Assembly: GCA_020634455.1 (NCBI GenBank) | Contig: JACKBQ010000001.1 | Span: 2,170,001-2,234,000, forward strand | From: Ardenticatenaceae bacterium | GTDB taxonomy: Bacteria > Chloroflexota > Anaerolineae > Promineifilales > Promineifilaceae | Length of the DNA: 64,000 nt | Direction: 5' to 3' | Shown here: positions 16,671-25,482 of the stretch, in pieces | How the letters are laid out: each line of letters opens with the position of its first letter | Position numbering within the stretch: the stretch's first letter is position 1 | Made by a program: the position numbers and the translations under genes | The notes under the pieces: generated by a model | The model's database searches: none | Told to the model about the DNA's origin: nothing | What the model saw: the letters and a program-made list of their open reading frames with translations, nothing else

Positions 16671-17789
16671 ATGCTCAAATCACTCAATCTACCTGAACCG
16701 ATTCGCGCGCTTTCCACTGGTCAGAAATTGCTGATCGGGATTGGTACGGCCGTTCTCCTTTTCCTCATCATAGGCACCCTGGCGCAGGATAGCAGCACGC
16801 CGCAGTTTGCCGTTGGGCTGCAAACCCAGCCGTTTGCTGTGCTGGCGCTGCTAGCGTTTGGCGGTGGCGTACTCAGCTTTGTCTCCCCTTGTACCTTGCC
16901 GGTGCTGACGGCTTATTTTGCCTTTGCTTTCCAAAGCGGCCGTAAGCAAATTGCCACCAATACCATCGCTTTCATGTTGGGTCTGGCGACTACCTTTACC
17001 TTGTTTGGGGCTGTGGGCTTTGCCGTCGGTAAAACGCTGCTGCGTAACCAGCAGCTGCTCATTTTGGTGGGTGGCGCGGTGGTGATGATTTTTGGCGTGC
17101 TGAGCCTGCTGGGCAAAGGATTTGGCGGTGTGGATACCAGCGGCACAGGCGGGGCGCATCCCAAAAGCAACACGCTGGGCGGCTCCTACATTTTTGGCCT
17201 GAGCTTTGCGGTGGGCTGGACTAGCTGCATTGGCCCGATTTTAGGCACGGTGCTGACCCTGGCGGCGCAGACCACTTCTGTGTGGAACGGCATGATGTTG
17301 CTGTTCATCTACACGCTGGGTTTGGGACTGCCGCTGCTGGTTGTGTCAACGTTTTTCGGCCGTATGAGCCGCCAAAGCCTGTTTTGGCGCTTCTTGCGGG
17401 GCAAAGGGTGGGAGCTAGATACACACACTTTTGTGGTGGCTCTGGTTTGGGCGCTGGCTATCTGGCGCGTGCTGGTAGCGGTTCTTGATTACGCTTTCTT
17501 CAATTTTGCCCTGTTTGCTGGCCAGGCGGTGACCTTAGGTCACCAAATTGGTTTGTTGGTTGTGACGCTTGCCGCTGCTGAATTGTGGGTCTTTACCAGT
17601 TCCGAAGAGCGCCGCGTGACGGTACATTTACATTCCACGCAGCTCATTAGCGGGGCGCTGTTTATACTATTGGCCATGCTGATGCTGAATGGGACGTTGA
17701 CAAGTATCAACTCAATATTTGGCCAATATGCATTTTCTGAATGGTTTGTTTTGCTGGAAGAGCGCTTTATTCAACTGTTCCAGCCATAG
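16671..17789 (+). CDS. ccdA: CcdA/DsbD-type thiol-disulfide transport protein
   Basis: CcdA-type proteins pass electrons from cytoplasmic thioredoxin across the membrane to keep apocytochrome c thiols reduced. Here the paired redox cysteines sit in 'SFVSPCTLPVL' (first half) and 'VGWTSCIGPILG' (second half), the classic pattern. The protein is 372 residues, longer than the minimal ~240-residue CcdA. It has an extra N-terminal helix (LLIGIGTAVLLFLIIGTL) and extra helices at the C-terminus. GGAG precedes the start. It follows the ccm genes and precedes the TlpA-type thioredoxin that would be its electron acceptor. Confidence 0.88.
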   Translation: MLKSLNLPEPIRALSTGQKLLIGIGTAVLLFLIIGTLAQDSSTPQFAVGLQTQPFAVLALLAFGGGVLSFVSPCTLPVLTAYFAFAFQSGRKQIATNTIAFMLGLATTFTLFGAVGFAVGKTLLRNQQLLILVGGAVVMIFGVLSLLGKGFGGVDTSGTGGAHPKSNTLGGSYIFGLSFAVGWTSCIGPILGTVLTLAAQTTSVWNGMMLLFIYTLGLGLPLLVVSTFFGRMSRQSLFWRFLRGKGWELDTHTFVVALVWALAIWRVLVAVLDYAFFNFALFAGQAVTLGHQIGLLVVTLAAAELWVFTSSEERRVTVHLHSTQLISGALFILLAMLMLNGTLTSINSIFGQYAFSEWFVLLEERFIQLFQP

Positions 17790-17809
17790 AAATTAGCAAA
17801 TTTTGTACA

Positions 17810-17848
17810 AAAACCTCCCAAAGATTTGTTTTCTCTGGGAGGTTTTTT
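17810..17848 (+). terminator. Terminator between ccdA and the thioredoxin gene
   Basis: An 11-bp perfect stem AAAACCTCCCA (17810-17820) and complement (17836-17846), with a 15-nt loop, runs into TTTTTT. It lies 20 bp behind ccdA and 20 bp before the thioredoxin gene, whose ribosome-binding site is therefore partly in the 3' flank. Read-through or a separate promoter is needed for the thioredoxin. Confidence 0.85.
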
Positions 17849-17868
17849 GTTGAGGACTGGATGCTTTT

Positions 17869-18525
17869 ATGTCAAACGAAACCAATGTGGGGGGAAACGG
17901 CCGTAATCCTGTGCTCATCGTTGCTGGATTTGTAGTTTTGGGATTGGCGCTTACGCTAGTCATTTTTGGCAGCAACCTGTTTGGTGGGCAAGACGAAACA
18001 GACACACAAACTGGCGAATCTATTTTGCAGCAAGTACCTGCCCTCGAATTAGCTGAGGAGAACGTGGATCAACTTCCCCTCGGTGGTGGACCGCTGGAAA
18101 TTGGCTCTGTAGCCTATGACTTTGCCCTGAATGATGCCAACGGGAATCCTGTTCAGTTTAGCGATTTTGCGGGGCAGCCAATCATCATTAATTTCTGGGC
18201 GACCTGGTGCGGGCCGTGCCGGGTAGAAATGCCAGAACTGGAAGCTGCATATCAAAAATATCAGGCAGATGGGCTGGTTATTTTGGCGCTGGATCAGCAG
18301 GAGCCAGCAGAAGATGTGGCGTTGTTCTTTGAGGAGCTGGGGTTGAGTTTTACGGCCGTTCTCGATAACGAAGGCATCATCTCAGAACTGTACGGTGTGG
18401 CCAACGTGCTGCCCACCACCTTCTTCATCAATCGTACAGGTGAAGTCACCGCCATCCATCGCGGCCCCATGACCGAATCTCAGATTGACGGCTATTTGGC
18501 TGAAACACTCCCGGCTCTAGACTAA
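17869..18525 (+). CDS. Membrane-anchored TlpA-family thioredoxin
   Basis: An N-terminal anchor helix (residues ~15-38) is followed by an acidic linker and a TlpA/ResA-type thioredoxin fold. The redox motif is WCGPC in 'FWATWCGPCRVEMPELE', and the cis-proline segment is 'VLPTTFFINRTGEV'. It would reduce disulfides of apocytochrome c outside the membrane, fed by the CcdA protein upstream. About 80 residues separate anchor and motif. 'AYDFALNDANGNPVQFSDFAG' is the typical first part of this family. Confidence 0.9.
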   Translation: MSNETNVGGNGRNPVLIVAGFVVLGLALTLVIFGSNLFGGQDETDTQTGESILQQVPALELAEENVDQLPLGGGPLEIGSVAYDFALNDANGNPVQFSDFAGQPIIINFWATWCGPCRVEMPELEAAYQKYQADGLVILALDQQEPAEDVALFFEELGLSFTAVLDNEGIISELYGVANVLPTTFFINRTGEVTAIHRGPMTESQIDGYLAETLPALD

Positions 18526-18613
18526 CCTGTTATAAGGTTTCCGTTTGTCTCATCTTGGTTATACTTGGGATCAGCTTTGGCTAATCCTAACTGTTTTGGA
18601 GAAGAAACCCAAT

Positions 18614-19420
18614 ATGACAACGCCCCCGAAAAAGAAAGTCACCGGCCGCACCCGCGATTTTGTCATTGGTGCCGATAAACTAATCTATAAGTTCAGCAAG
18701 CATTGGCTGGGCGTTCTCAATACCATCATTGCTATTTACGTGGCGCTGCCCATTCTGGCCCCGATTTTGATGAACGCAGGAGCAACAGGCCCGGCGCGGG
18801 TCATCTACACCATGTACAGCCCTATGTGCCACCAGATGGCTTCGCGCAGCTTTTTTCTGTTTGGCGAGCAGGCAGCTTACCCACGTGCCCTGGCTGGCAC
18901 CCATCTAAATCCGCTGGAAAGCTATACAGGTACGCTGCCTGAATTTGCTGGGGCAAACGACGAAAATTGGGCAGAATTTTTCCTGGCGGCACGTGAGTTT
19001 TTGGGCAACGAGCAGATGGGATACAAGATGGCGTTGTGCGAGCGGGATATTGCTATCTATGGGTTTGTGCTGATTGGCGGGCTGATTTATGGTGTTGTGC
19101 GGCGATATCGGCAGATACGGCCGTTACCGCTCATCCTCTTCCTCATCATTGGCATGGGGCCAATTGCCTTGGACGGCTTTAGCCAACTGTTTGGCTACTA
19201 TGCCACCCCGCTAAACGGCGGCGAACCAGCAGGCATTCAAGCCCTGATTGGCGCTGTTTTCCCACTACGAGAAAGCACACCGTTTTTGCGCACCTTCACC
19301 GGGGCGTTGTTTGGCTTCATGCTGGTTTGGCTGTCATTCCCCTACCTGGATCACAACATGGGCCGTACCGAAGCCGATCTGGAACGCAAGCTCACCCGCA
19401 TTGGGGAACTGCCTTCTTAA
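18614..19420 (+). CDS. DUF2085 membrane protein
   Basis: The start at 18614 (MTTPPKKKV) is preferred over an upstream TTG at 18545 because GGAG lies just before it. The 268-residue protein has several membrane helices. It carries the DUF2085 marks 'MCHQMASRSFFLFGEQ', 'MALCERDIAIYGF' and 'IGMGPIALDGFSQLFGYYATP', with conserved Cys/His pairs (CHQ, CERD) and GPIALDG. The function of DUF2085 is not established; the Cys-His motif hints at metal or cofactor binding. It lies 88 bp behind the thioredoxin gene, on the same strand. Confidence 0.75.
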   Translation: MTTPPKKKVTGRTRDFVIGADKLIYKFSKHWLGVLNTIIAIYVALPILAPILMNAGATGPARVIYTMYSPMCHQMASRSFFLFGEQAAYPRALAGTHLNPLESYTGTLPEFAGANDENWAEFFLAAREFLGNEQMGYKMALCERDIAIYGFVLIGGLIYGVVRRYRQIRPLPLILFLIIGMGPIALDGFSQLFGYYATPLNGGEPAGIQALIGAVFPLRESTPFLRTFTGALFGFMLVWLSFPYLDHNMGRTEADLERKLTRIGELPS

Positions 19421-19434
19421 GATGTTCCCTGATG

Positions 19435-19492
19435 GACCCTAAGGGTTTTAGTGATCGTGGGAAAAATTAGTCGAGTTCAAACCCTTAGGGTC
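19435..19492. repeat. 14-bp inverted repeat between convergent genes
   Basis: GACCCTAAGGGTTT at 19435-19448 is complemented exactly at 19479-19492 with a 30-nt loop. Placed between the convergent DUF2085 and fabF genes, it can serve as a two-way terminator. Each arm is itself nearly palindromic (CCCTAAGGG). Confidence 0.65.
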
Positions 19493-19512
19493 TACGTAAG
19501 TAGACCACTTAA

Positions 19513-20763
19513 TTACCTTCCATACCGTCCCAACACCAGCGTGGCATTGTGGCCACCCAAACCAAACCCATTCGACATGGTAACGTCTACCTGCGCCGGA
19601 CGCGCCACATTGGGCACGTAATCCAAATCGCACTCTGGATCAGGATTTTCATAATTGATGGTGGGCGGCAGCAAATTATCGCCGATGGCTTTCAGGCAAA
19701 TGATCGCTTCCAAAGAGCCAGACGCGCCCAGCAGGTGGCCGTGCATGGATTTGGTGGAGCTAACGGCAACATTGTAGGCGGCTTCACCAAACAGCTGTTT
19801 GATTGCGGCCGTTTCTGCCTTGTCGTTCAGGGGAGTGCTGGTGCCGTGAGCGCTGATGTAGTTCACCGCCGCTGGCTCCACTGCTGCATCGGCCAAAGCT
19901 GCCCGCATCGCCTCAATCGCCCCAGAGCCATCTTCTGCAGGCATGGAGATGTGGTATGCATCGGCACTGGCCCCATACCCCATAAATTCGCCGTAGATGT
20001 GCGCGCCACGAGCCAGCGCGTGTTCCAGCTCTTCCAAGACCACAATTGCGGCTCCTTCGCTTACTACGAAACCATCGCGCGTTTGGTCAAACGGCCGTGA
20101 CGCGGTCTGTGGGCTTTCATTGCGAGTAGACATCGCCTTCATCACACTAAATCCGGCAAAAGCGACAGGCAGCAAACACGCTTCCGAACCGCCAGCAACC
20201 ATCACGTCTGCTGCGCCATATTGAACCACCCGCGCCGCCTGCCCAATAGCGTCGTTGCCCGTAGCACAGGCGGTAGCTACAGACATATTGGGACCACCCA
20301 GCCCGTGCTGGATAGAGACAGTGGCGGCTGGCGTGTCGGCCAGCATCATCGGCACAAAAAATGGACTCACGCGGTACGGCCCCCGCTCATTAATCATGTT
20401 CACGTTGTCTATGATGGGATCCATGCTGCCCATGCCGCTACCCACAACAACGCCGATACGATTTTTGTTTTCGGCCGTTACGGTAAGCCTGGCATCTTCA
20501 ATGGCTTGCTGGGCAGCAAACAGGGCAAACTGGGTCATGCGCGACATGCGCCGCACTTCTTTGCGGTCAAAATAATCCTGTGGATCGAACTTTTTTACCT
20601 CACCCGCAAAAGTGGTTTTATATTCGCTGGCATCAAAGGCGGTAAGGGTATCTATGCCTGATTCGCCCTGGCGGATCTTTTGCCAGGTGGTGGGCACATC
20701 GTTGCCCAGCGGGTTGATGGTGCCCAAGCCGGTCACAACGACTCGTCGTTTTTGTTGATTCAT
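19513..20763 (-). CDS. fabF: Beta-ketoacyl-ACP synthase II
   Basis: FabF condenses malonyl-ACP with acyl-ACP in fatty acid elongation. The 416-residue protein has the full catalytic triad: Cys166 (VATACATGND), His306 (ISAHGTSTPLND) and His343 (STKSMHGHLLGASG). Its N-terminus (RRVVVTGLGTINPLGNDVP) and C-terminus (NGFGLGGHNATLVLGRY) are also typical. No other fab gene is adjacent, so it is not in a classical fab operon here. The upstream spacer holds an ACGGCCGT copy at 20822-20829. Confidence 0.95.
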   Translation of the reverse strand: MNQQKRRVVVTGLGTINPLGNDVPTTWQKIRQGESGIDTLTAFDASEYKTTFAGEVKKFDPQDYFDRKEVRRMSRMTQFALFAAQQAIEDARLTVTAENKNRIGVVVGSGMGSMDPIIDNVNMINERGPYRVSPFFVPMMLADTPAATVSIQHGLGGPNMSVATACATGNDAIGQAARVVQYGAADVMVAGGSEACLLPVAFAGFSVMKAMSTRNESPQTASRPFDQTRDGFVVSEGAAIVVLEELEHALARGAHIYGEFMGYGASADAYHISMPAEDGSGAIEAMRAALADAAVEPAAVNYISAHGTSTPLNDKAETAAIKQLFGEAAYNVAVSSTKSMHGHLLGASGSLEAIICLKAIGDNLLPPTINYENPDPECDLDYVPNVARPAQVDVTMSNGFGLGGHNATLVLGRYGR

Positions 20764-20841
20764 GCTGCCTCCACAATCTTAGTAAGTTCACCCAGCTATA
20801 ACCCAAGGGCTATGGTTAAGATACGGCCGTATCCCACCCAT

Positions 20842-20881
20842 ACACAAAAAAAGAGGCCAGCAGAATCTGCCAGCCTCTCTA
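20842..20881 (-). terminator. Terminator of the PPC-domain lipoprotein gene
   Basis: Read on the minus strand, AGAGGCTGGCAGA (20877-20865) folds on TCTGCTGGCCTCT (20864-20852) with two internal mismatches and runs into seven Ts. It follows the 29-bp palindromic repeat behind the lipoprotein stop. Confidence 0.8.
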
Positions 20882-20888
20882 AAACTTT

Positions 20889-20917
20889 GTAGAGACCTTG
20901 CAATGCAAGGTCTCTAC
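20889..20917. repeat. 29-bp palindromic dispersed repeat, copy 2
   Basis: Arms GTAGAGACCTTGCA / TGCAAGGTCTCTAC around a central A. Compared with copies at 10666 and 63825, the middle bases differ but pair with each other. It lies 11 bp behind the lipoprotein stop codon. Confidence 0.8.
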
Positions 20918-20927
20918 GAAATTGTTG

Positions 20928-23012
20928 TTATTGCAAATCTACCGACATGATGAAGTTGCCCTCACCACCAAACCAGTCGCTGATGCGAATAATAACCAGG
21001 TCGTCACTTGCAAACGTGTAAACCAGTTGCTCGGCTTCGCCAGAGAAAGCATCGTCAATGGTTGCCAGCACATTTTCATCCAGGTCCAGCACCTCAATAA
21101 TCAGATCAATAGAATCATCATCAGGCAAGGCATTGATTACCATGGAGTCGCCAACTGTCCCCCGGATGTAATAATCAATCAAGCCATCTGGGTTGGTGCG
21201 AGCATCTACCGAATCGCCATACGCCAGTTCAAAGACAACTTCCGGTGTACCAAACAGCGTTACTTCGTAGTCGCCCGTGTTACCAGCAAAGTCATCTTGC
21301 GAATTCAGCACACGGAATGAGTAAACACCCGATTCCTGGATGAGCATCACAAATTCTTCTGCATCAATAGCGGCATCGAAACCACGTTCTGGATCAAACC
21401 CTAAACCATCCATCAGTTCGCCATCTTGCCGAACCTGAACGGCTACATCCAGGTCTTCAGCAGGTTCTACGTAAATACCCACCATATCGCCAGAGCGAAG
21501 TGCATTGAAGGGGAAGGAGTGGCCTTCACCCTCATCATCCGCTTCCAGGGTATCGCCAGCGGCAAACACAACATTGGTCAGGGGGATACCAAATTGCATA
21601 TCAAAACTGCCTGTGGAACCGTCAAAACCATATACATTAATGGTATAAACGCCATCTTCTGGCAAAAAGACGATCACGTTTTCTGGGCCAAATGAGGCAT
21701 CACGCTCACGTGTGAGCAGCGAGTTACCGGCTGCGTCAACAACATCTACGACGGCATCAAAATCACCAGCAGGGGTAATGACTGCGCCCACAATGTCGTC
21801 GGCCAAACCAGCAAAAGAGAAGGAAGCGGTTGGATTAGCGCCATCCACAACGCCAGAAACCTGGTCTCCGTAGGCAATGGGGGTGCCTACGCCACCGGTA
21901 ACTGGCGGCAAGGTAGCAGCGCCACCAGCTTCAACAATTGTGAGGGTGTAGTTTCCGGTTGCATCGGCAAAGCCACGCACGGAAATGTAGTACAGGCCAG
22001 AAGCGGGAATAGCCAGGCCGCGAATTTCTTCGGTGCCAAAGGAGAGGTCTATTTCGCCGTTTGGCAAAATGGAAACGCCGCTTTCGTCGAGTACATCGAA
22101 CACAATATCTAATTCGCCTTCAGGTTCAATGATGATGTCTATGGATTCGCCTTCCAGACCCACAAAGTCCCAAACGGAGGGGCCGGAGCTGTCTATGGAA
22201 CCGTCAATTACGTCGCCGTACAGCAAGAAGCCCTGGCTAATAGGTGCATCGCCACTGCTTTCGGGTGCACCTACCGGAGTGGAGAGAACGATGGAGTTTG
22301 CAATACTGTCTAAGATGGGACGATTTTCGGCTTCTACGGAGGTTTCTGCGCCAGCCATTACAACGGCCGCACGCGTGTCGGCAATGATAAGAATAAGCTT
22401 CATGACGGCCGTGTCCCCTTCACTATCGGTTCCTTCAGCCATGATTTCTGCTGCAGAATGGCCATTGATGGTAACGGCCGTTGCCTCTTGGGTAACGGTA
22501 ATCGAAATCCCATCATCACTTGGCTGAGTGAAGAAATCTACAAAAATACCCAAAATTTGTACGGGATCCGTCAGATCAATATCCGTGCCCAGGCTACTGA
22601 ACTGAGCGGTATCCATGAAGAACATGTTGAACACAGCACCTTCAATATTGTTGTCATCAGCCAAAATTGAATCGCTGCTAGCAATCTTCAACTCGCTGCC
22701 TAGTTCATCAAATTCAATTGCCCAATCTTCGGGGTATGACAAGGCTACACCCAGCACATCGTTAGAAAAGTCGGTAAAGCCAGCCGAAGGATCAGCGGTG
22801 GGTTCGGCCGTTGGCTCTTCAGTTGGCACTGCGGTTGGTTCAGGTTCTTCTGTTGGTTCCGGTTCTTCAGTAGGTTCATCTACCGGTTCTTCATCGTCAT
22901 CTACGGGGCGTGGAGTTGGCGTGGGGTCCTCGCCACCGCAGGCAGTAGCCACCGTGCCAAACAACAGGGCGGCAAGCAATAATAAAATCAAATGTTTGTT
23001 TAGGTGTTTCAT
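20928..23012 (-). CDS. Large lipoprotein with PsbP-like and repeated PPC-type beta domains
   Basis: The start at 23012 is chosen because AGGAGAG lies just upstream and a lipoprotein signal peptide follows (MKHLNKHLILLLLAALLFG, lipobox ending TAC). A Pro/Glu/Thr linker (~residues 30-70) leads to a domain (~75-260) resembling PsbP/DUF1795 folds ('VLGVALSYPEDWAIEFDELG'). Then come at least four beta-sandwich units like pre-peptidase C-terminal (PPC) domains, with repeated 'F-G-ADDIVGAVITPAGDFD', 'VDVVDAAGNSLL' and 'DGVYTINVYGFDGSTGSF'-like patterns. No catalytic domain is present. It is a surface protein of unknown role, perhaps binding polymer. Confidence 0.7.
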   Translation of the reverse strand: MKHLNKHLILLLLAALLFGTVATACGGEDPTPTPRPVDDDEEPVDEPTEEPEPTEEPEPTAVPTEEPTAEPTADPSAGFTDFSNDVLGVALSYPEDWAIEFDELGSELKIASSDSILADDNNIEGAVFNMFFMDTAQFSSLGTDIDLTDPVQILGIFVDFFTQPSDDGISITVTQEATAVTINGHSAAEIMAEGTDSEGDTAVMKLILIIADTRAAVVMAGAETSVEAENRPILDSIANSIVLSTPVGAPESSGDAPISQGFLLYGDVIDGSIDSSGPSVWDFVGLEGESIDIIIEPEGELDIVFDVLDESGVSILPNGEIDLSFGTEEIRGLAIPASGLYYISVRGFADATGNYTLTIVEAGGAATLPPVTGGVGTPIAYGDQVSGVVDGANPTASFSFAGLADDIVGAVITPAGDFDAVVDVVDAAGNSLLTRERDASFGPENVIVFLPEDGVYTINVYGFDGSTGSFDMQFGIPLTNVVFAAGDTLEADDEGEGHSFPFNALRSGDMVGIYVEPAEDLDVAVQVRQDGELMDGLGFDPERGFDAAIDAEEFVMLIQESGVYSFRVLNSQDDFAGNTGDYEVTLFGTPEVVFELAYGDSVDARTNPDGLIDYYIRGTVGDSMVINALPDDDSIDLIIEVLDLDENVLATIDDAFSGEAEQLVYTFASDDLVIIRISDWFGGEGNFIMSVDLQ

Positions 23013-23333
23013 AAAAATCTCTCCTAGCATAAGATGGGTTTCTTGGAAAAGTGTCTCTTTGGGAACGGCTTCATGGACATTTAATGTTAATGGAGGCAAG
23101 CTGCTAAACCATAGGTCTAATGGTCTATTCTGACATAGTATGGGGGTAATTCTTTCTGTTAATCTGAACGGCCGTTCCCACCATTCACTTTCTGTGACGC
23201 ACAGAATATAGGTAATCAATTCGCGGAACTGTAAACCAGTATATAAATTCACCGATCCGAAAGCGATCCAATTACGCTAAATTAAAAAAGCGATGTCCAC
23301 ATTGAATTAGGGTCAGTCAGCGTAGCCTTTCAG
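23013..23333. other. Intergenic region upstream of the lipoprotein gene
   Basis: About 320 bp. It holds an ACGGCCGT copy near 23169 flanked as GAACGGCCGTTC. No open frame or RNA gene was found; it presumably carries the lipoprotein promoter, but no convincing -35/-10 pair was seen. Confidence 0.3.
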
Positions 23334-24275
23334 CTACTCTTTCTTGATTTTCTCTGCACCGTTGCGGGTAATTTGGAAGTGGTCAAAGTCGCGGGCAACA
23401 AAGGTGTTGGGGAAGATAGCTTGGGCTTCTTTGCGGAGCATACGGCCGTTATACCGCCGCGATAAATGAGTGAGAATCAAGGTGTCCACGTTGGCTTCTT
23501 TGGCCAGCCGCGCCGCCTGAGCAGCCGTCATGTGGCCAAACTGGCGAGCCATCTCCGCATCTTCCTCCAGATACGTTGCTTCAATAACCAGCGTGTGGGC
23601 ATTTTGGCAGACCGGCAGCAGCTCATCCACACGGCCCACGTCCCCCACATGAACGTATTTTGTCCCTGGCAACGCCTCGCCAAGCACATCTCCTGGCTGG
23701 ATGATACGGCCGTCTGCCAACGTGACAGCTTCCCCACGCACCAACCGGGCACGCTCCGGGCCGAACGGCACACCCAATTCTGCCGCCTTCTCAGCCAAAA
23801 ACGGCCGATGCTCCTTTTCCTCAAAAACAAAGCCAAAGCAATCTGGGCCACGATGCTGTACAGAGAAGGCGGACAGGGTAAATTTATCGTCAGACAGAAT
23901 CACGCCAGGTTCAATGTTGGTGAGTTCAATTTGAATGGGCGAACGGCCGTTGGGGAACACCACCCGAAACAACAAATCAGCCACACGCCGCAAGGTACTG
24001 CGACCCCCGTAAATATCCACCCGATCCATGTTTTCCCAACGGCTCAACGTGGAAACAAAGCCCCCCAAGCCCAAAATGTGATCCAGATGACCATGCGTCA
24101 GCAGCACCTTGTTCAGCCGCTTAAAGCCCAGGCCGCTGTGCAAAATTTGGCGCTGGGTTCCCTCCCCACAATCAATTAGAAAACGATGCTCGCGATACAA
24201 GACGATATGCGCCGATAATCCTCGCTGCACGGAGGGGGCCGACGCCGAAGTGCCTAAAAAGATAAGTTCAAACAT
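23334..24275 (-). CDS. rnz: Ribonuclease Z
   Basis: RNase Z cuts the 3' trailer from tRNA precursors. The start at 24275 (MFELIFLGTSAS) gives 313 residues, the usual length; longer reading upstream lacks family sequence. Metallo-beta-lactamase zinc motifs are intact: H61-G-H63-L-D65-H66 (LLTHGHLDHILGLGG), then 'GDVGRVDELLP', 'VIEATYLEEDAEMARQFGHMTA' and 'ILTHLSRRY'. 'GTSASAPSVQRGLSAHIV' is the family N-terminal signature. It is probably transcribed alone, because a terminator for the upstream gene lies just before it. Confidence 0.92.
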   Translation of the reverse strand: MFELIFLGTSASAPSVQRGLSAHIVLYREHRFLIDCGEGTQRQILHSGLGFKRLNKVLLTHGHLDHILGLGGFVSTLSRWENMDRVDIYGGRSTLRRVADLLFRVVFPNGRSPIQIELTNIEPGVILSDDKFTLSAFSVQHRGPDCFGFVFEEKEHRPFLAEKAAELGVPFGPERARLVRGEAVTLADGRIIQPGDVLGEALPGTKYVHVGDVGRVDELLPVCQNAHTLVIEATYLEEDAEMARQFGHMTAAQAARLAKEANVDTLILTHLSRRYNGRMLRKEAQAIFPNTFVARDFDHFQITRNGAEKIKKE

Positions 24276-24328
24276 GCCCGTATTGTAACGGTGATTGTTG
24301 AATTCGGGGATACCGATTTGCCCGTAAC

Positions 24329-24363
24329 AAAAAAGTCCCCCCTCAAACAAACGTTGAGGGGGG
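24329..24363 (-). terminator. Terminator of the sugar transferase gene
   Basis: On the minus strand, CCCCCCTCAA (24363-24354) pairs with TTGAGGGGGG (24346-24337) and is followed by ACTTTTTTG. It lies between the sugar transferase stop and the RNase Z start. Confidence 0.85.
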
Positions 24364-24462
24364 TAGAAGGAGGTAATAATGATACAGATTTTCTTACACA
24401 AATTGCCAATTAGTAGCCGTACCTTTTGGCAATGAAGATGGCTCCCAAAGCAGAAACGGAAT

Positions 24463-25152
24463 TTAGTAAGCTCCGTCTCCTTTCAAAACGGCAGGAATGG
24501 TGCGCAGCAGAATTTTAATGTCTAGCCACAAGTTCCAGTCGCCGATGTATTGCATATCCAAAGCAATCCGCTCGTCGTAGGTGGTGTCGGAACGGCCGCT
24601 TACCTGCCACAAACCCGTCAAACCCGGCATCACCAGCATCAGCGTGTCGCCAAACTGACCATAGCGGCTCAACTCGTCTGGAGCAATGATGCGCGGGCCA
24701 ATGAGTGACATGTCCCGTGCCAGAACGTTTAGCAGTTGAGGCAGTTCATCCAGGCTGAATTTGCGCAAAAATGTACCAACGCGGGTCACGCGAGGGTCGC
24801 ATTTCAGCTTGTAATTTTTGTTCAGCTCCTGACGCAGCTTGGGGTAACGCGCCAAGATTTCATCACCATTTACGTACATGGTGCGGAATTTAAAAGCGTA
24901 AAAAACACGGCCGTCTTGCCCTAACACGCGCCGACGATGAAAAACTGGCCCTGGAGAATCCAGCTTCACCAAGATGGCCAGAAAAATAAACAAAGGGGCG
25001 ATTAGCAGTAAACCCGGCAAGGTCAAAGCATAATCCAGAGCAAGCTTCAATGCTCGATTGTAACGTGTCGCTACCATCTTCTCGCTTTGTGCTGTATTTA
25101 CTTCCATGCGGGTTTTTTCCAGGAGGCTGCTTGTTGTCGTTGCTTGGATCAT
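24463..25152 (-). CDS. Polyprenyl-phosphate sugar-1-phosphate transferase (WcaJ/ExoY type)
   Basis: This enzyme type starts exopolysaccharide or glycan synthesis by moving a sugar-1-phosphate from a UDP-sugar to undecaprenyl phosphate. The 229-residue protein has one membrane helix (~residues 35-62). It carries the family motifs [45 protein letters not shown] and [13 protein letters not shown]. It lacks the long N-terminal four-helix part of WcaJ and is therefore the minimal form. It stands alone, and the glycan made is unknown. Confidence 0.9.
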   Translation of the reverse strand: MIQATTTSSLLEKTRMEVNTAQSEKMVATRYNRALKLALDYALTLPGLLLIAPLFIFLAILVKLDSPGPVFHRRRVLGQDGRVFYAFKFRTMYVNGDEILARYPKLRQELNKNYKLKCDPRVTRVGTFLRKFSLDELPQLLNVLARDMSLIGPRIIAPDELSRYGQFGDTLMLVMPGLTGLWQVSGRSDTTYDERIALDMQYIGDWNLWLDIKILLRTIPAVLKGDGAY

Positions 25153-25334
25153 TGTCTGGTTCCTGTGTAAAACTGCTATATTGATGTTAGACAGTTGTTG
25201 ATTCGGTGTTTTTGACTCTGTCCATAGTGTATGGAGAGCAGCTTACGATGACACTTACCAAAACTTAACGATGATTTGGTCATTTTTCCGACTGGAATAC
25301 CAAAATGCAATTTTGCCCAAGCGGCCAAGTTAGA

Positions 25335-25396
25335 TTAAGCAAACCACATGAAAGTTCGTTAAAAACCGCAGAGTGATTTCTATGTGGTTTGCTCAA
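25335..25396. repeat. 15-bp inverted repeat upstream of the sugar transferase gene
   Basis: TTAAGCAAACCACAT (25335-25349) is matched at 25382-25396 by a reverse complement differing at one base. It lies in the ~330-bp gap 25153-25482, about 185 bp before the sugar transferase start. No gene was seen in that gap; the dyad could be a repeat or a regulator site. Confidence 0.5.
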
Positions 25397-25398
25397 GT

Positions 25399-25447
25399 AA
25401 AAGCGGGAGAAATGGCTTCGATTTATTTAAAGGACTTTCCCGCTTTT
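25399..25447 (-). terminator. Probable terminator of the CopD-like gene
   Basis: AAAAGCGGGA (25399-25408) and TCCCGCTTTT (25438-25447) form a 10-bp perfect stem with a long loop. On the minus strand it lies 36 bp behind the CopD-like stop and its 3' arm ends in TTTT. Confidence 0.5.
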
Positions 25448-25482
25448 ACATATTCGATTTGGCAGAGAGAAAAGGGCAACAA

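Noticed and set aside
18545..18613. Upstream TTG start for the DUF2085 protein
   Set aside because: No ribosome-binding site and no family sequence in the added 23 residues; ATG at 18614 has GGAG upstream.
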